Source: a virus. Taken from it: a stretch of DNA of 48,143 nucleotides. Of the stretch, positions 15,497 to 23,374 are shown one piece after another. Position numbers and translations under genes: made by a program. Position 1 is the first letter of the stretch. Each line of letters starts with the position of its first letter. The notes below the pieces were generated by a model that worked only from the letters and a program-made list of their open reading frames with translations, ran no database searches and was not told the origin of the DNA. The stretch is from positions 1-48,143 of the IMG/VR virus record IMGVR_UViG_3300022853_000902; one strand, written 5' to 3'.

Positions 15497-15977
15497 GGAT
15501 AACTCCTCTAATATTTTTTTGGTTAGCTCTTGCTTTTTTAATTTTCATAATTGTTTCAATAGAATGTTTTTTGCCAAGCATTGTTGGTTTTTGTAAAGCT
15601 CTTGCTTTTCTAATTCTTGCTTTTGTTTCTTCTGTGTGTCTAAATTTCTTAGATTTTTCGCTAATAATTTTTCTGCCTTCAGGACTGATGCCTGTGTCAC
15701 CCCCCATTAAGCCGTCTTCTTCTTTTAAATTGGCATAATTGTTTGACTCAACAATGTTGTGCTTTCTAGAATATTCTAATGCGTATTTGTTCAACTCTTT
15801 TTTGTTTGTGAAAGCCTTAGTCCATAAAGTTGATACATCATTTCCGTGCTTCTTTAGATGACTAGTCCAATACACACCTGAACCCGTGTAGGATTCCGGG
15901 TTTTTAACCGTTTTTCCAAAGTACATCAACCCTGTTTGGTTGTGTTTTTTAATGTATAGATGTGTTATGTTACTCAT
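15483..15977 (-). CDS. GIY-YIG-type homing endonuclease with NUMOD3-like repeats
   Basis: The 164-residue protein opens with THLYIKKH and LMYFGKT, the two strands of a GIY-YIG nuclease domain in variant form, then YTGSGVYW. The C-terminal half holds two copies of the NUMOD3-like DNA-binding pattern (FRHTEETKARIRKA and KKHSIETIMKIKKA). This is the architecture of T4 Seg-type free-standing homing endonucleases, which cut DNA lacking the gene and so spread it. A late-like promoter precedes it. It overlaps the conserved gene downstream by 14 bases. Confidence 0.78.
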   Translation of the reverse strand: MSNITHLYIKKHNQTGLMYFGKTVKNPESYTGSGVYWTSHLKKHGNDVSTLWTKAFTNKKELNKYALEYSRKHNIVESNNYANLKEEDGLMGGDTGISPEGRKIISEKSKKFRHTEETKARIRKARALQKPTMLGKKHSIETIMKIKKARANQKNIRGVIRVAT

Positions 15978-15987
15978 ATTATATGAG

Positions 15988-15995
15988 TATTTATC
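15988..15995 (-). promoter_or_regulatory. T4-late-like promoter (GATAAATA) of the homing endonuclease gene
   Basis: The minus strand reads GATAAATAC, 10 bases before the ATG at 15977. T4 seg-type genes commonly have their own late promoters, so the position fits. The 33-base gap also holds a palindrome. Confidence 0.55.
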
Positions 15996-16008
15996 TACCT
16001 CGAGGTAG
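15995..16008. repeat. Perfect 14-base palindrome CTACCTCGAGGTAG
   Basis: The sequence equals its own reverse complement, and lies 3 bases past the stop of the gene ending at 16011 and against the late-like box of the homing endonuclease. In RNA it would form a CUACC/GGUAG stem with a UCGA loop. No U-run follows. It could be an intercistronic hairpin or part of a protein-binding site. Confidence 0.5.
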
Positions 16009-16010
16009 TA

Positions 16011-16250
16011 TTATAAGTTACCGCCGTCTACTTTTATTTCAATTGCTTCGACTTCTGTGCTGGTATTCTGTGCTATTAGACCCTCGTAGTCGCCCGCTAA
16101 ACGGGCCAACACTGTGGCTAGGCTATACGTGACTTGCTTGGCTGTGTTGATGTCTAAACGCACTTCTTTTTGATTACTAAGGTCTGCACCTTTAACTTGT
16201 TGTATAAATTGTTGCAGACTGGCTGTATTAATAGGGTAATTTGTTGGCAT
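16011..16250 (-). CDS. Conserved small phage protein (unknown)
   Basis: This 79-residue protein is predicted to be mostly helical: ASLQQFIQQVKGADLSNQKE, then INTAKQVTYSLATVLARLAGDYEGLI, ending in a strand EVEAIEIKVDGG. It is a type of small conserved protein often found beside the RNase H-like gene in marine T4-like phages. GGAG lies 7 bases before the ATG, inside the end of the upstream gene, which it overlaps by 23 bases. Function unknown. Confidence 0.6.
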   Translation of the reverse strand: MPTNYPINTASLQQFIQQVKGADLSNQKEVRLDINTAKQVTYSLATVLARLAGDYEGLIAQNTSTEVEAIEIKVDGGNL

Positions 16251-16725
16251 TGCTCAACTCCGTTTTCATTTCTAATGATGTTCTAAATGGTCCTTTGTAA
16301 GGATAACTGTTTAATGTTAATAATTTAGGACAGTAACTTCTAACCCATCCTTTTTCAAATTGAATAACATAGTACCCAGCACAGTATAAACTTTTAGATT
16401 TTTTACTTTTATTAAACAATGGTAATTTACGTTTCACATCAAAAACCATATTGAATGCTTTAAATTTTGAAGGGTAATCATAAACTGAATTATCTTCGTT
16501 TTCCTTTTCTTCTATTGGTACACTTAATGTTGTACCCCACATCAACTCTCCATCAAAACTTCCTTGGAGTTGTTGTTGATTATCAAACAGTCTAGTACCA
16601 TCGGTACAACTAAACATATATCTTCTATCTTCTTGTCTACATATAGTTCCTACTTTTTTTCCGTCGGATTCTAATATCCAGAATCTATTTTCTAATATCG
16701 GCTTTGCAAAAAATTTACTTGTCAT
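16228..16725 (-). CDS. Conserved phage protein, beta-rich (unknown)
   Basis: The 165-residue protein appears to consist mainly of beta strands (NRFWILESDGKKVGTICRQED, RYMFSCTDGTRLF, SLYCAGYYVIQFEKGWVRSYCPKLLTL) with five Cys residues spread along it, not in metal-site spacing. It follows the RNase H-like gene with an ATGA overlap and has a strong AGAGGAGG ribosome site. I know it only as a marine T4-like conserved hypothetical. Confidence 0.6.
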   Translation of the reverse strand: MTSKFFAKPILENRFWILESDGKKVGTICRQEDRRYMFSCTDGTRLFDNQQQLQGSFDGELMWGTTLSVPIEEKENEDNSVYDYPSKFKAFNMVFDVKRKLPLFNKSKKSKSLYCAGYYVIQFEKGWVRSYCPKLLTLNSYPYKGPFRTSLEMKTELSNANKLPY

Positions 16726-17720
16726 GCTATTGCCTCCTCTTTAAGTTTATATTTTGCATTTAATGGTTCTGCATACGTTTGTGGATATTCTGCAATTTTT
16801 TGCATATCCCATTTAGCACAAAATTTTATTAATTTTAATCCTACTTGTTCAACAGTTTTAGGTTTAACATCATTAATAGCATCGTTAATCAATGTTCTTA
16901 TTTCTTCAGGTTGTGCTGTTAAGTCACACAATGTTATATTTCTTTGAAAGTCATCCATCACTCTGTGTTCGTTGCCATTGTGATCAACCCAACGTTGTAA
17001 CATTATATTGTTCCAATTGTATCCTTTAGAATTTCTATCTTCAAATGCTTCTTGCAAACCAACTTTTTTTTTAGTTCCTTTTTTTCTAACTCCAGGATAA
17101 GCACTGAACACATTGTCAGCAGTATCGCCTCTCATACATTTTTCAAACAACAACCATTGAGGATTGGGTGCAGGTTTTTCTTCTTTGGTCTTTTTATCTA
17201 TTACTCTTTTTCCTTTTGGGTCAAAGTATCCTTCATGTGTGGTTGTTACTTCAGTTATTCCATTGTATTGACACACATTAGGAGCAATCAATTGAGCAAA
17301 GTCACCGTCTGTTGAAACAATAATATGATTATCATCTGGATGTGATTGTACCCAACCTGCAATTAAATCATCTGCTTCAAGTTTAGGATTTTGAATAGAA
17401 GTACAATTTGTTTTTGTTTCAATAAATTCGTTAAAATTATCAAAAGTTTCCCAAAATATTAAATCTTCTTCGACTTCTTTTTCTGTTCTGGCATCTCTAG
17501 CATTTTTTCTATTACGTTTATAAGGTTCATAAAAGTCTTTACGCCAACTTCTACCTTCCAAACAAAATACAACATGGTCACCTTTAAAATCCTGCCATAC
17601 TTTACGAACACTGTTTAATGTGATATGTAAAGCCATTCCTACCTTAGAATCCAAATCACTCTGTATTGCGTGTTTGGCTCTAAAAAATGTATTGGCTGTG
17701 TCTACAATTATATAATTCAT
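16722..17720 (-). CDS. rnh: FEN-like 5' nuclease, RNase H of T4 type
   Basis: The 332-residue protein has the FEN/5'-exonuclease pattern: an N-terminal IIVDTANTFFRA with the first metal-binding Asp, RKDFYEPYKRNR (the basic helix contacting the DNA), EADDLIAGW and STDGDFAQL, which supply further acidic ligands, and RGDTADNV with the helix-hairpin-helix region. T4 RNase H (305 residues) removes RNA primers from lagging-strand fragments; this protein should do the same with the phage polymerase. It is preceded by two small genes and followed by two conserved ones, in one operon with QueE and FolE. Confidence 0.8.
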   Translation of the reverse strand: MNYIIVDTANTFFRAKHAIQSDLDSKVGMALHITLNSVRKVWQDFKGDHVVFCLEGRSWRKDFYEPYKRNRKNARDARTEKEVEEDLIFWETFDNFNEFIETKTNCTSIQNPKLEADDLIAGWVQSHPDDNHIIVSTDGDFAQLIAPNVCQYNGITEVTTTHEGYFDPKGKRVIDKKTKEEKPAPNPQWLLFEKCMRGDTADNVFSAYPGVRKKGTKKKVGLQEAFEDRNSKGYNWNNIMLQRWVDHNGNEHRVMDDFQRNITLCDLTAQPEEIRTLINDAINDVKPKTVEQVGLKLIKFCAKWDMQKIAEYPQTYAEPLNAKYKLKEEAIA

Positions 17721-17950
17721 TACTCGATATCTGTTCTAACAATGTGCTTTCTTAATGCTCTGACAAGTTCTTCTATTTTGTCTATACAACCAATTAGATC
17801 TCTGTCTGTGATGTACTTGCTTCTCTCTTTAAGTTTGTCGTATTCCTTAAGAGATATCTGTACAGTTGGGGCATAGTTCTCTTGGTGTCCCACACTCTCA
17901 TTTTCCATTGAGGCGTCTAGTGCTCTTTGTTTTTCTTCTGAGTCTGTCAT
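17720..17950 (-). CDS. Small coiled-coil protein (unknown)
   Basis: This 76-residue protein has an acidic disordered start and a helical C-terminal half (LKEYDKLKERSKYITDRDLIGCIDKIEELVRALRKH) with heptad-like leucines, probably a coiled coil. It overlaps the RNase H-like gene by TAATG, so translation is coupled. An AGGAG site lies 5 bases before its ATG. It might be an accessory subunit, but nothing in the sequence proves it. Confidence 0.58.
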   Translation of the reverse strand: MTDSEEKQRALDASMENESVGHQENYAPTVQISLKEYDKLKERSKYITDRDLIGCIDKIEELVRALRKHIVRTDIE

Positions 17951-17958
17951 ATTATCTC

Positions 17959-18354
17959 CTAACTTATTTCTGATTTATCTTCACTTAAATTTTTAGTATT
18001 AATGTATCCAGCACCTCTTGTAGGATCTAAACCTTCTTCATCAAGAATATTTTGAGCTATTGTTCTGAACCAACCATCTACTATTTGTTCATTTGATTCT
18101 CCTTTGTAGCCTGCATCTAACAATTTCTCGATAAACTCATTGTTCCAATCCAGTTCAAAGAACCCGTTTCTTATGTTGTCTCCATTAATTTTTGTGTCTA
18201 ACACAGCAACCCAAGGTTCACCTTTTGCTGTTGCTTGTTCTTTTTCTTTCATTAATGCATCTAACTTTGGATTTTTACCAGTTTCTTTAGAAGTTGTTTC
18301 TTTCTTCTTAATAAACTTGTCCTTTACTTCTTTAATTTTCTTAATGATGTCCAT
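17959..18354 (-). CDS. Conserved marine myovirus protein (unknown)
   Basis: The 131-residue protein has a Lys-rich helical start (IKKIKEVKDKFIKKKETTSKE), then a conserved core GEPWVAVLDTKINGDNIRNGFFELDWNNEFIEKLLDAGYKG and a segment EQIVDGWFRTIAQNIL. The core recurs in my knowledge of marine T4-like conserved hypotheticals, where it lies near replication or nucleotide genes. It is followed at 4 bases by a small coiled-coil gene. No catalytic motif is visible. Confidence 0.6.
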   Translation of the reverse strand: MDIIKKIKEVKDKFIKKKETTSKETGKNPKLDALMKEKEQATAKGEPWVAVLDTKINGDNIRNGFFELDWNNEFIEKLLDAGYKGESNEQIVDGWFRTIAQNILDEEGLDPTRGAGYINTKNLSEDKSEIS

Positions 18355-18386
18355 TATTATTCTCCATTTTTTCCTTGTTTATTTTA

Positions 18387-19286
18387 TCAAGTCCCCCAGG
18401 CATTTCCGAATATGTCGACGTGTAGTCTTGGAGTGTATCTCCATCCTCTTGCCATTGCCAATTCGGCAACTCTTTTTGTGTTGAGTGTGTATGTTTCTGA
18501 TCTGCCTCCCAATGGCATGACATAAACGGGAACGTTGACTCCCACTTGATTGAACTCGGCAACTGCTTGTGCAACTTCATCAACATCGGAAGCATCAGCA
18601 ACCACAAATTTGAAATACATTTCACTATTAGGAATCCCATTATAAGACCTAGCAATTTCAGGTTTGATAGCAGTGTCCCAAGGTTCACCTGATACGGAAA
18701 GTTTTGGAGAGCATGACCAAGTGACTTGGAATCTGTTTTGTTTTCTAAGATAGTCTTCAAAATCCTTATGTAAAGTCTGCGTTGTGTTTGTTTCGAAAGT
18801 AACATTTTTTAAATCCTTCATTCTTGGATGTTCAAATAGTTCGATGTATGTTCTTTGCCATCCTAACAAAGGTTCACCGCCTGTTAAAATAAAGTGTACA
18901 TCTTGTCCATTAGACATAGTCCACTTGCCTTCTGGAGTTAATGATAATATATGATCCACAACCTCGTCAACAGTTTTATCCATCATAAACTTTTTAAACT
19001 CAGGATAGATACTGGCATAAGTGTCACAGCCTGTATGAATTATTGGCAAGTCCTCAAACTTATCCACCTTGTCAGTAATCCCTTCATCTAACAACTTCTT
19101 AACTTCTGGATTGTATTTTATTCCTTGTTTAAGTTTTTCTGCTCTGTTTGGTTCTTTATCTAACCCAAAGTTCATACAACGAAAATTACAGCCAAATGTT
19201 CTTAAGAACACACTGGGTACTCCAACAAAACGTCCTTCGCCTTGTATGGAATAAAATGCTTCTGAATATCGAAGTTTACTACTCAT
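18387..19286 (-). CDS. queE: QueE, 7-carboxy-7-deazaguanine synthase (radical SAM) with a variant cluster motif
   Basis: The 299-residue protein begins SEAFYSIQGEGRFVGVPSVFLRT, the QueE signature before the iron-sulfur motif. The motif is C33-x3-C37, but the expected third Cys (CX3CX2C) is Phe40. A Cys at 87 in HTGCD is the best candidate third ligand after a 49-residue insertion. HFILTGGEPLLGWQ (near residue 131) is the SAM-binding GGEP strand, and FETNTTQ follows. QueE rearranges 6-carboxytetrahydropterin to 7-carboxy-7-deazaguanine. FolE ends 4 bases upstream in the same operon. Length exceeds bacterial QueE (about 210-245 residues). Confidence 0.85.
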   Translation of the reverse strand: MSSKLRYSEAFYSIQGEGRFVGVPSVFLRTFGCNFRCMNFGLDKEPNRAEKLKQGIKYNPEVKKLLDEGITDKVDKFEDLPIIHTGCDTYASIYPEFKKFMMDKTVDEVVDHILSLTPEGKWTMSNGQDVHFILTGGEPLLGWQRTYIELFEHPRMKDLKNVTFETNTTQTLHKDFEDYLRKQNRFQVTWSCSPKLSVSGEPWDTAIKPEIARSYNGIPNSEMYFKFVVADASDVDEVAQAVAEFNQVGVNVPVYVMPLGGRSETYTLNTKRVAELAMARGWRYTPRLHVDIFGNAWGT

Positions 19287-19290
19287 TGAT

Positions 19291-19965
19291 TTAGTTATGA
19301 CCTTTCATGCTCAAACATATATCATAGAACTCTTTCTTAAGAGGAGCATGTTTATCAAACGCACCCAACATGATAGCAGTTGTCATATCTGATTCATGTT
19401 CTCTTACACCTCTGTGTGTCATGCAATGATGTTCTGCTTTGATCAGTACAGCCACATTTGGAGTCTTTGCATATTTTTGTAATGCTTCAGCAATCTGTGT
19501 TGTCATTTCTTCCTGTATTTGAGGTCTTTCAGCAATGTGATGAACTAATCTATTAAATTTAGATAATCCAATAACTTCTTTTTCTGGAAGAACACCTATC
19601 CAACACTTACCTACAATATTCTGAAAATGATGGGCACAAGTCGATTTAACACTGATTGGACCACTTGTGTATAAACTTCTATAACCCATGTTAGGAAAAG
19701 AAGTAATTTTAGGCGGTTGAACAAATCTACCACCAAATATTTCTTTTATATACATTTTAGCAACACGTCTTGCAGTCTCTTTTGTGTTATGATCATTTTC
19801 AGTATCAATTACTAATGCATCGAGTACTCCTGAAAATGAATCTTCAACTTCTTTCTGAAGTTCTTCCAACTCGCCTTGTTCTACAAAATCAGCAATATTG
19901 TCATTGCTATGAAATCTAACGTCTTTTTCTTTAAGCCTTTGTCTTATTCGTTCAGATGCTTTCAT
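19291..19965 (-). CDS. folE: GTP cyclohydrolase I
   Basis: The 224-residue protein has the zinc ligands C110, H113 (STCAHHFQ) and C181 (EHHCMTHRGV), at the same numbers as in the E. coli enzyme, and GLSKFNRLVHHIAERPQIQE, the conserved core. It converts GTP to 7,8-dihydroneopterin triphosphate, the first step of folate and 7-deazaguanine synthesis. The phage has QueE and QueD-like proteins, so the deazaguanine route is the likely purpose. The start overlaps the previous stop by TAATG. Confidence 0.93.
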   Translation of the reverse strand: MKASERIRQRLKEKDVRFHSNDNIADFVEQGELEELQKEVEDSFSGVLDALVIDTENDHNTKETARRVAKMYIKEIFGGRFVQPPKITSFPNMGYRSLYTSGPISVKSTCAHHFQNIVGKCWIGVLPEKEVIGLSKFNRLVHHIAERPQIQEEMTTQIAEALQKYAKTPNVAVLIKAEHHCMTHRGVREHESDMTTAIMLGAFDKHAPLKKEFYDICLSMKGHN

Positions 19966-20177
19966 TAATCCCTCTTGATGTATGTTTCTAATACTTCTAA
20001 TTGATCATGGTATTCAGCAATCACTTTTAATTCTTTTTCTATAGTTTCAAGAATGTCTCCGTGTTCACCAATTCCCACAGCCTTCTCCATGTATATTTCA
20101 ACATTGGCTTTGTGTTTTTCTATATGTCCTTTGGCGTGTGCCACAAGTGCATCATATATGTGTTGTCTACTTGCCAT
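19965..20177 (-). CDS. Small helical protein (unknown), first gene of the folE-queE operon
   Basis: The 70-residue protein is almost entirely helical, with three Lys/Glu-rich stretches (IYDALVAHAKGHIEKHKANVEIY, ILETIEKELKVIAEYHDQLEVLETYI), consistent with a helical bundle or coiled coil. It has a strong promoter and an AGGAG site and is translationally coupled to folE. Its location suggests either an accessory role for FolE or an unrelated early function. Confidence 0.6.
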   Translation of the reverse strand: MASRQHIYDALVAHAKGHIEKHKANVEIYMEKAVGIGEHGDILETIEKELKVIAEYHDQLEVLETYIKRD

Positions 20178-20201
20178 TTTTATTTCTCCTATGTTATTAC
20201 T

Positions 20202-20230
20202 ATATTAACAAATTTTATCTAATTTGTCAA
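20202..20230 (-). promoter_or_regulatory. Sigma70-like promoter of the folE-queE operon
   Basis: TTGACA at 20225-20230 and TAATAT at 20202-20207 are 17 bases apart, and AGGAG precedes the ATG at 20177. The -35 box lies within the 3' end of the SGNH gene, so folE and queE have their own start of transcription. Confidence 0.7.
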
Positions 20231-20813
20231 TGATTTGTTTAAGAACAATTTGGTTTCCTTCTTCAGTGTAGTGATTAATTTCACCTCTATGTTCATGCCA
20301 AATATCTGTTAAATCTAATGTGTTCTTTTCAAAAGAAAATTGGTTACTGATACTAAAATTGTCCACAGCCAAATATGGAATTGGTATGAATCTGTTTATT
20401 TCTTCACGTAAAATTTGATATAGATCTTTTTGGTACTCATCATCGTAATGATGATAAAACCAATTTTTAGCAGTTTTCAACCCTGGATTGAACCAATCAA
20501 CTTTATCGTGTAAATCAGAGTATATCAAATCACAATGTTTATGTAACCCTTGTTTGTGTACAGGATGTTTAGGTGTGTGTATTCTGCTAGGACTAGTATG
20601 ACACACAATAACACAATCATAATTGTTAACCCAATATGAATCATGAGCACTTAAATCATGTAATTGTTTCAGTATTTTATATTCTCCCACACCAGCCTGT
20701 GCTAAATTGTTCACAGCATGAGTTTTGGATAATATCAAAGGCCAACCGATACCTTCACCACCGGGCCATTCACAACCAAAACTGTCGCCTGTTATTAATA
20801 TTCTTTTAGCCAT
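20205..20813 (-). CDS. SGNH/GDSL-like hydrolase family protein
   Basis: The 202-residue protein starts MAKRILITGDSFGCEWPGG, with the GDSF block-I motif of SGNH hydrolases. NLAQAGVGEYKI supplies the block-II Gly region and YDCVIVCHTSPSR the block-III region. A C-terminal DxxH is uncertain. SGNH enzymes cleave acetyl or acyl esters from sugars and lipids, and phage members often act on surface polysaccharides. Its neighbour is a second SGNH protein. The N-terminal start overlaps the neighbour by 19 bases. Confidence 0.62.
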   Translation of the reverse strand: MAKRILITGDSFGCEWPGGEGIGWPLILSKTHAVNNLAQAGVGEYKILKQLHDLSAHDSYWVNNYDCVIVCHTSPSRIHTPKHPVHKQGLHKHCDLIYSDLHDKVDWFNPGLKTAKNWFYHHYDDEYQKDLYQILREEINRFIPIPYLAVDNFSISNQFSFEKNTLDLTDIWHEHRGEINHYTEEGNQIVLKQIIDKLDKIC

Positions 20814-21613
20814 TTCAAATATTCTGTTGCTATTATTGTATGATATTGATTGTTAAAATGTTCTTTGTCTTCAATAAAATAATCTTCTGCTTTGTGTCCT
20901 AATGTATTTAGATGTTGTTCCACACTCTGTTCAGCTCTTTTCAGGGTATCAATTTTACCAAAATAATCTGACTCACTGGGCCACACACCTCTGCTTCTAA
21001 AATTAAACACATACAACTTTGTGTTATTTGCTGTACACATCTTATCCCACATATACATATTTTTTAAAAATTCTCTTTTTTCTATTATAGTGTTACACTC
21101 GTAAAACAATTTTACAGACATATAAGGATCTTTTCTTAGATCAGGTGATGTCAACCCATGTTCTGCTGAAAAGCCAATACTTGGTATTTTTTTATAATCA
21201 TCTCCCACAGGCTTCTGTAATATCTGCACAGTGTTTCCTGCGACAGGTTGATCAGAAAATTTTCTAACATTTTCAGTTGATTCTGGATGTTCGTATGTGA
21301 ATTGATCTAATGGACCTGCTTCATGTTGTAAGTCTGGATCAAAACTTAATTCTATTCTATTCAACGGAGCCAAACAAATAAACACTTCGTCGATATCGTT
21401 ATATTTAGAAAACATATTAGCCAACCAAATTGTGTACAAGTTGTTAGTTGCACCTGGTTGTGCGTAAATCACAATGTCTTTGTTGTGTATTTCAGAATAT
21501 TTTACTGCATAATTGTTATCGTTCCAAAATGTAAAACTACCCGGACCTACTTGTCCTTCGATGGTTTTATATCCTACTGTGTGGCTATCGCCTATAAAAA
21601 GTGATCTACTCAT
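20795..21613 (-). CDS. SGNH/GDSL-like hydrolase family protein, larger
   Basis: The 272-residue protein begins MSRSLFIGDSHTVGYKT, with the GDSH block-I motif, followed by VIYAQPGATNNLYTIW (block II with Gly and Asn) and DEVFICLAPLNRIEL (block III). DKEHFNNQYHTIIATEYLKWL near the end could hold the last catalytic His. It is followed by the smaller SGNH protein and preceded by an oxygenase whose stop overlaps its start. Together the three may act on one surface substrate, which is inference from gene order. Confidence 0.62.
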   Translation of the reverse strand: MSRSLFIGDSHTVGYKTIEGQVGPGSFTFWNDNNYAVKYSEIHNKDIVIYAQPGATNNLYTIWLANMFSKYNDIDEVFICLAPLNRIELSFDPDLQHEAGPLDQFTYEHPESTENVRKFSDQPVAGNTVQILQKPVGDDYKKIPSIGFSAEHGLTSPDLRKDPYMSVKLFYECNTIIEKREFLKNMYMWDKMCTANNTKLYVFNFRSRGVWPSESDYFGKIDTLKRAEQSVEQHLNTLGHKAEDYFIEDKEHFNNQYHTIIATEYLKWLKEY

Positions 21614-22176
21614 TGTTTTACCTTTATATCAAAGTTTGCAATACAACGTGGGCCATTTTTAGGAATCCCACCTCCATGCTTTATTTTACCATCAAAGATA
21701 ATTGCTCTACCTTTTCTTGGTTCAACGGATTTTATAATTTTTCCATCATTGTCAAAAAATACTGTATCACCATCAGCATCGTTAACAAAATAAATCACAA
21801 CCATGTGTTCAACTTCTATATCAATGTGAGGTGCATAGTGTGTTAGTTCTGTTTGGTGTGGCACTGTGATAAACACTCTTGCCAACATAATATTTTGCAA
21901 TATTAAATCATTCACATTGCACAAAGCCTGAGCCACCATTCCGAAATTGTCAAGGTGTTTACTGATCGATGTATGTGATTTAAGCAAATGTACAAAACTC
22001 AATGGCGGTTGATTTGTTTCTTTAGCAGTTATTTCATACTTGCATTTAAAATCAACACTGGGGTCAATGAACTCTTCACCTTTGCTTTTAACACCTAATG
22101 TAATTAACTCAAGATGATCTTGCAAATAAGCAGGTATTAGATCATCATAAACTTTGATAAATGGTTCATTATTCAT
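21610..22176 (-). CDS. 2OG-Fe(II) oxygenase, prolyl 4-hydroxylase type
   Basis: From the ATG at 22176 the protein has 188 residues and matches the P4H-like fold: H117-I-D119 (PHIDIEV), a strand pair MVVIYFVND and GDTVFFDN, then RAIIFDGKIKHGG with H167 and R177 for 2-oxoglutarate. The arrangement is the textbook order of this family. The longer frame starting at 22209 is rejected because the ATG at 22176 overlaps the preceding stop in the manner usual here. Cyanophages and other marine T4-like phages commonly carry such genes, with unknown substrates. Confidence 0.82.
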   Translation of the reverse strand: MNNEPFIKVYDDLIPAYLQDHLELITLGVKSKGEEFIDPSVDFKCKYEITAKETNQPPLSFVHLLKSHTSISKHLDNFGMVAQALCNVNDLILQNIMLARVFITVPHQTELTHYAPHIDIEVEHMVVIYFVNDADGDTVFFDNDGKIIKSVEPRKGRAIIFDGKIKHGGGIPKNGPRCIANFDIKVKQ

Positions 22177-22552
22177 TTTTTGTGTAATCCCCTTTGCTGG
22201 GTATAACATTCCTTACACCACCTTTGGGATTTTCACAATCACCTTTTTTCCTAGGAATAAGATGAACGTGTGGATACATCACAGTTTGTCCTGCCGCTTC
22301 ACCAACATTGATCCCAACATTGTATCCGTCAACAACACCTTTGGCAACATTGTCATTGCCTATTTTAATTGCAAGTTCAACACATCTAATAAGTCTTTCT
22401 TGTGTTGCTTCTTTGGGTACTATTAAAGAATGTCCTTCTGTAACTGGATATCCGTCATTGTACCACATCATGTCTTTAAAATCATACACCACATCTGACC
22501 AAGGTGCTCTTCCGTCTTTCTTTGCTTTTTCTAATGTGTCTACTTCTATCAT
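22169..22552 (-). CDS. HIT-family nucleotide hydrolase or transferase
   Basis: The protein has 127 residues from an ATG that overlaps the preceding stop (TAATG). The HIT motif appears as GQTVMYPHVHLIPR, with catalytic H95 and H97 retained, while the first His of the HxHxHxx pattern is Tyr93. EGHSLIVPK earlier in the chain is typical of the family. HIT proteins cleave dinucleoside polyphosphates or adenylated amines. Position beside a purine phosphoribosyltransferase suggests nucleotide metabolism. Confidence 0.82.
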   Translation of the reverse strand: MIEVDTLEKAKKDGRAPWSDVVYDFKDMMWYNDGYPVTEGHSLIVPKEATQERLIRCVELAIKIGNDNVAKGVVDGYNVGINVGEAAGQTVMYPHVHLIPRKKGDCENPKGGVRNVIPSKGDYTKNE

Positions 22553-23001
22553 TACCATTGCTCCCAAGGAAATACAATCCATTGTGGATTTTCTTCTTTG
22601 TTTATATTATAGCACCAATAATCCAATGTGTCAAACTTGCTTGGCTTATTGTGTATGATTGCGGCTGTTTTTACTCTGTCTTCTCCACCAAAATTTTCAC
22701 GAATGAATTTGAATGTGCTACCGGAATCATTAATGTCATCAATAATTAATATTTTTTTTTGAAATGCATAGGCTTTTTCTAGATTAGATAAATCTGGTTT
22801 TGCTTTATGATCTCTCAATCTAACGTCTAATACTTCGTGTGGAATATGCAATCGATGACTCATATACACACCAGGAATACATCCACCTCTGTTGATACCC
22901 ATAACAAGATCAGGTTCAAATCCATCTTTACCCATTTGCTCACAGATTTTATCCATGCCGTTTCGAACCTGTATCATTGTAAAATAAACTTTATTGTCCA
23001 T
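22552..23001 (-). CDS. Purine phosphoribosyltransferase-like enzyme
   Basis: The 149-residue protein has the PRPP-binding motif ILIIDDINDSGSTF at residues 84-97, with the two acidic residues and the SGST loop, and GINRGGCIPG, the first conserved loop. It resembles xanthine/guanine/hypoxanthine phosphoribosyltransferases such as Gpt. Its role would be to join PRPP and a free purine base to give the nucleotide. A DpdA-type transglycosylase in the same phage would release guanine, which this enzyme could salvage; this link is inference. Confidence 0.8.
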   Translation of the reverse strand: MDNKVYFTMIQVRNGMDKICEQMGKDGFEPDLVMGINRGGCIPGVYMSHRLHIPHEVLDVRLRDHKAKPDLSNLEKAYAFQKKILIIDDINDSGSTFKFIRENFGGEDRVKTAAIIHNKPSKFDTLDYWCYNINKEENPQWIVFPWEQW

Positions 23002-23348
23002 TAGTAGTTTTCTTCATCTGGGTTTTTAGAACAATAATCTGTGTAACAGATTCTCCAAACGTTCTTGAATTTTTCATATGCTATTTGTAATGAAGGATAA
23101 TCGTCACACACTTTATCTATAGTTTCTAAAGTTGGTACTGTGTCTTCAAAAGGTTTACCAGGTAAGAAATCGTCAAACTTCATATTTTCAAAACCTTTTC
23201 CTGCATCTGCACCAAAGTCAATTGGTTCTGTGAGTGTGAATGATGAGGAATCTGTTGAATAACTCACAACCGGTCCTGTTGAACTATTAGTGAGTGATTT
23301 GGAATCAACACTCCATATTTCTTTTTCTTGTTTTTTACTAATTGTCAT
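23001..23348 (-). CDS. Conserved small phage protein (unknown)
   Basis: The 115-residue protein has a Ser/Thr-rich disordered first half (SLTNSSTGPVVSYSTDSSSFTLTE) and a helical second half (LETIDKVCDDYPSLQIAYEKFKNVWRICYTDY) with three Cys residues. I recognise this pattern as a marine T4-like conserved hypothetical. It precedes the phosphoribosyltransferase gene with an overlapping start. An AAGGAG ribosome site is well placed. Confidence 0.58.
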   Translation of the reverse strand: MTISKKQEKEIWSVDSKSLTNSSTGPVVSYSTDSSSFTLTEPIDFGADAGKGFENMKFDDFLPGKPFEDTVPTLETIDKVCDDYPSLQIAYEKFKNVWRICYTDYCSKNPDEENY

Positions 23349-23374
23349 ATAAATTTAACTCCTTTAAGGATATA

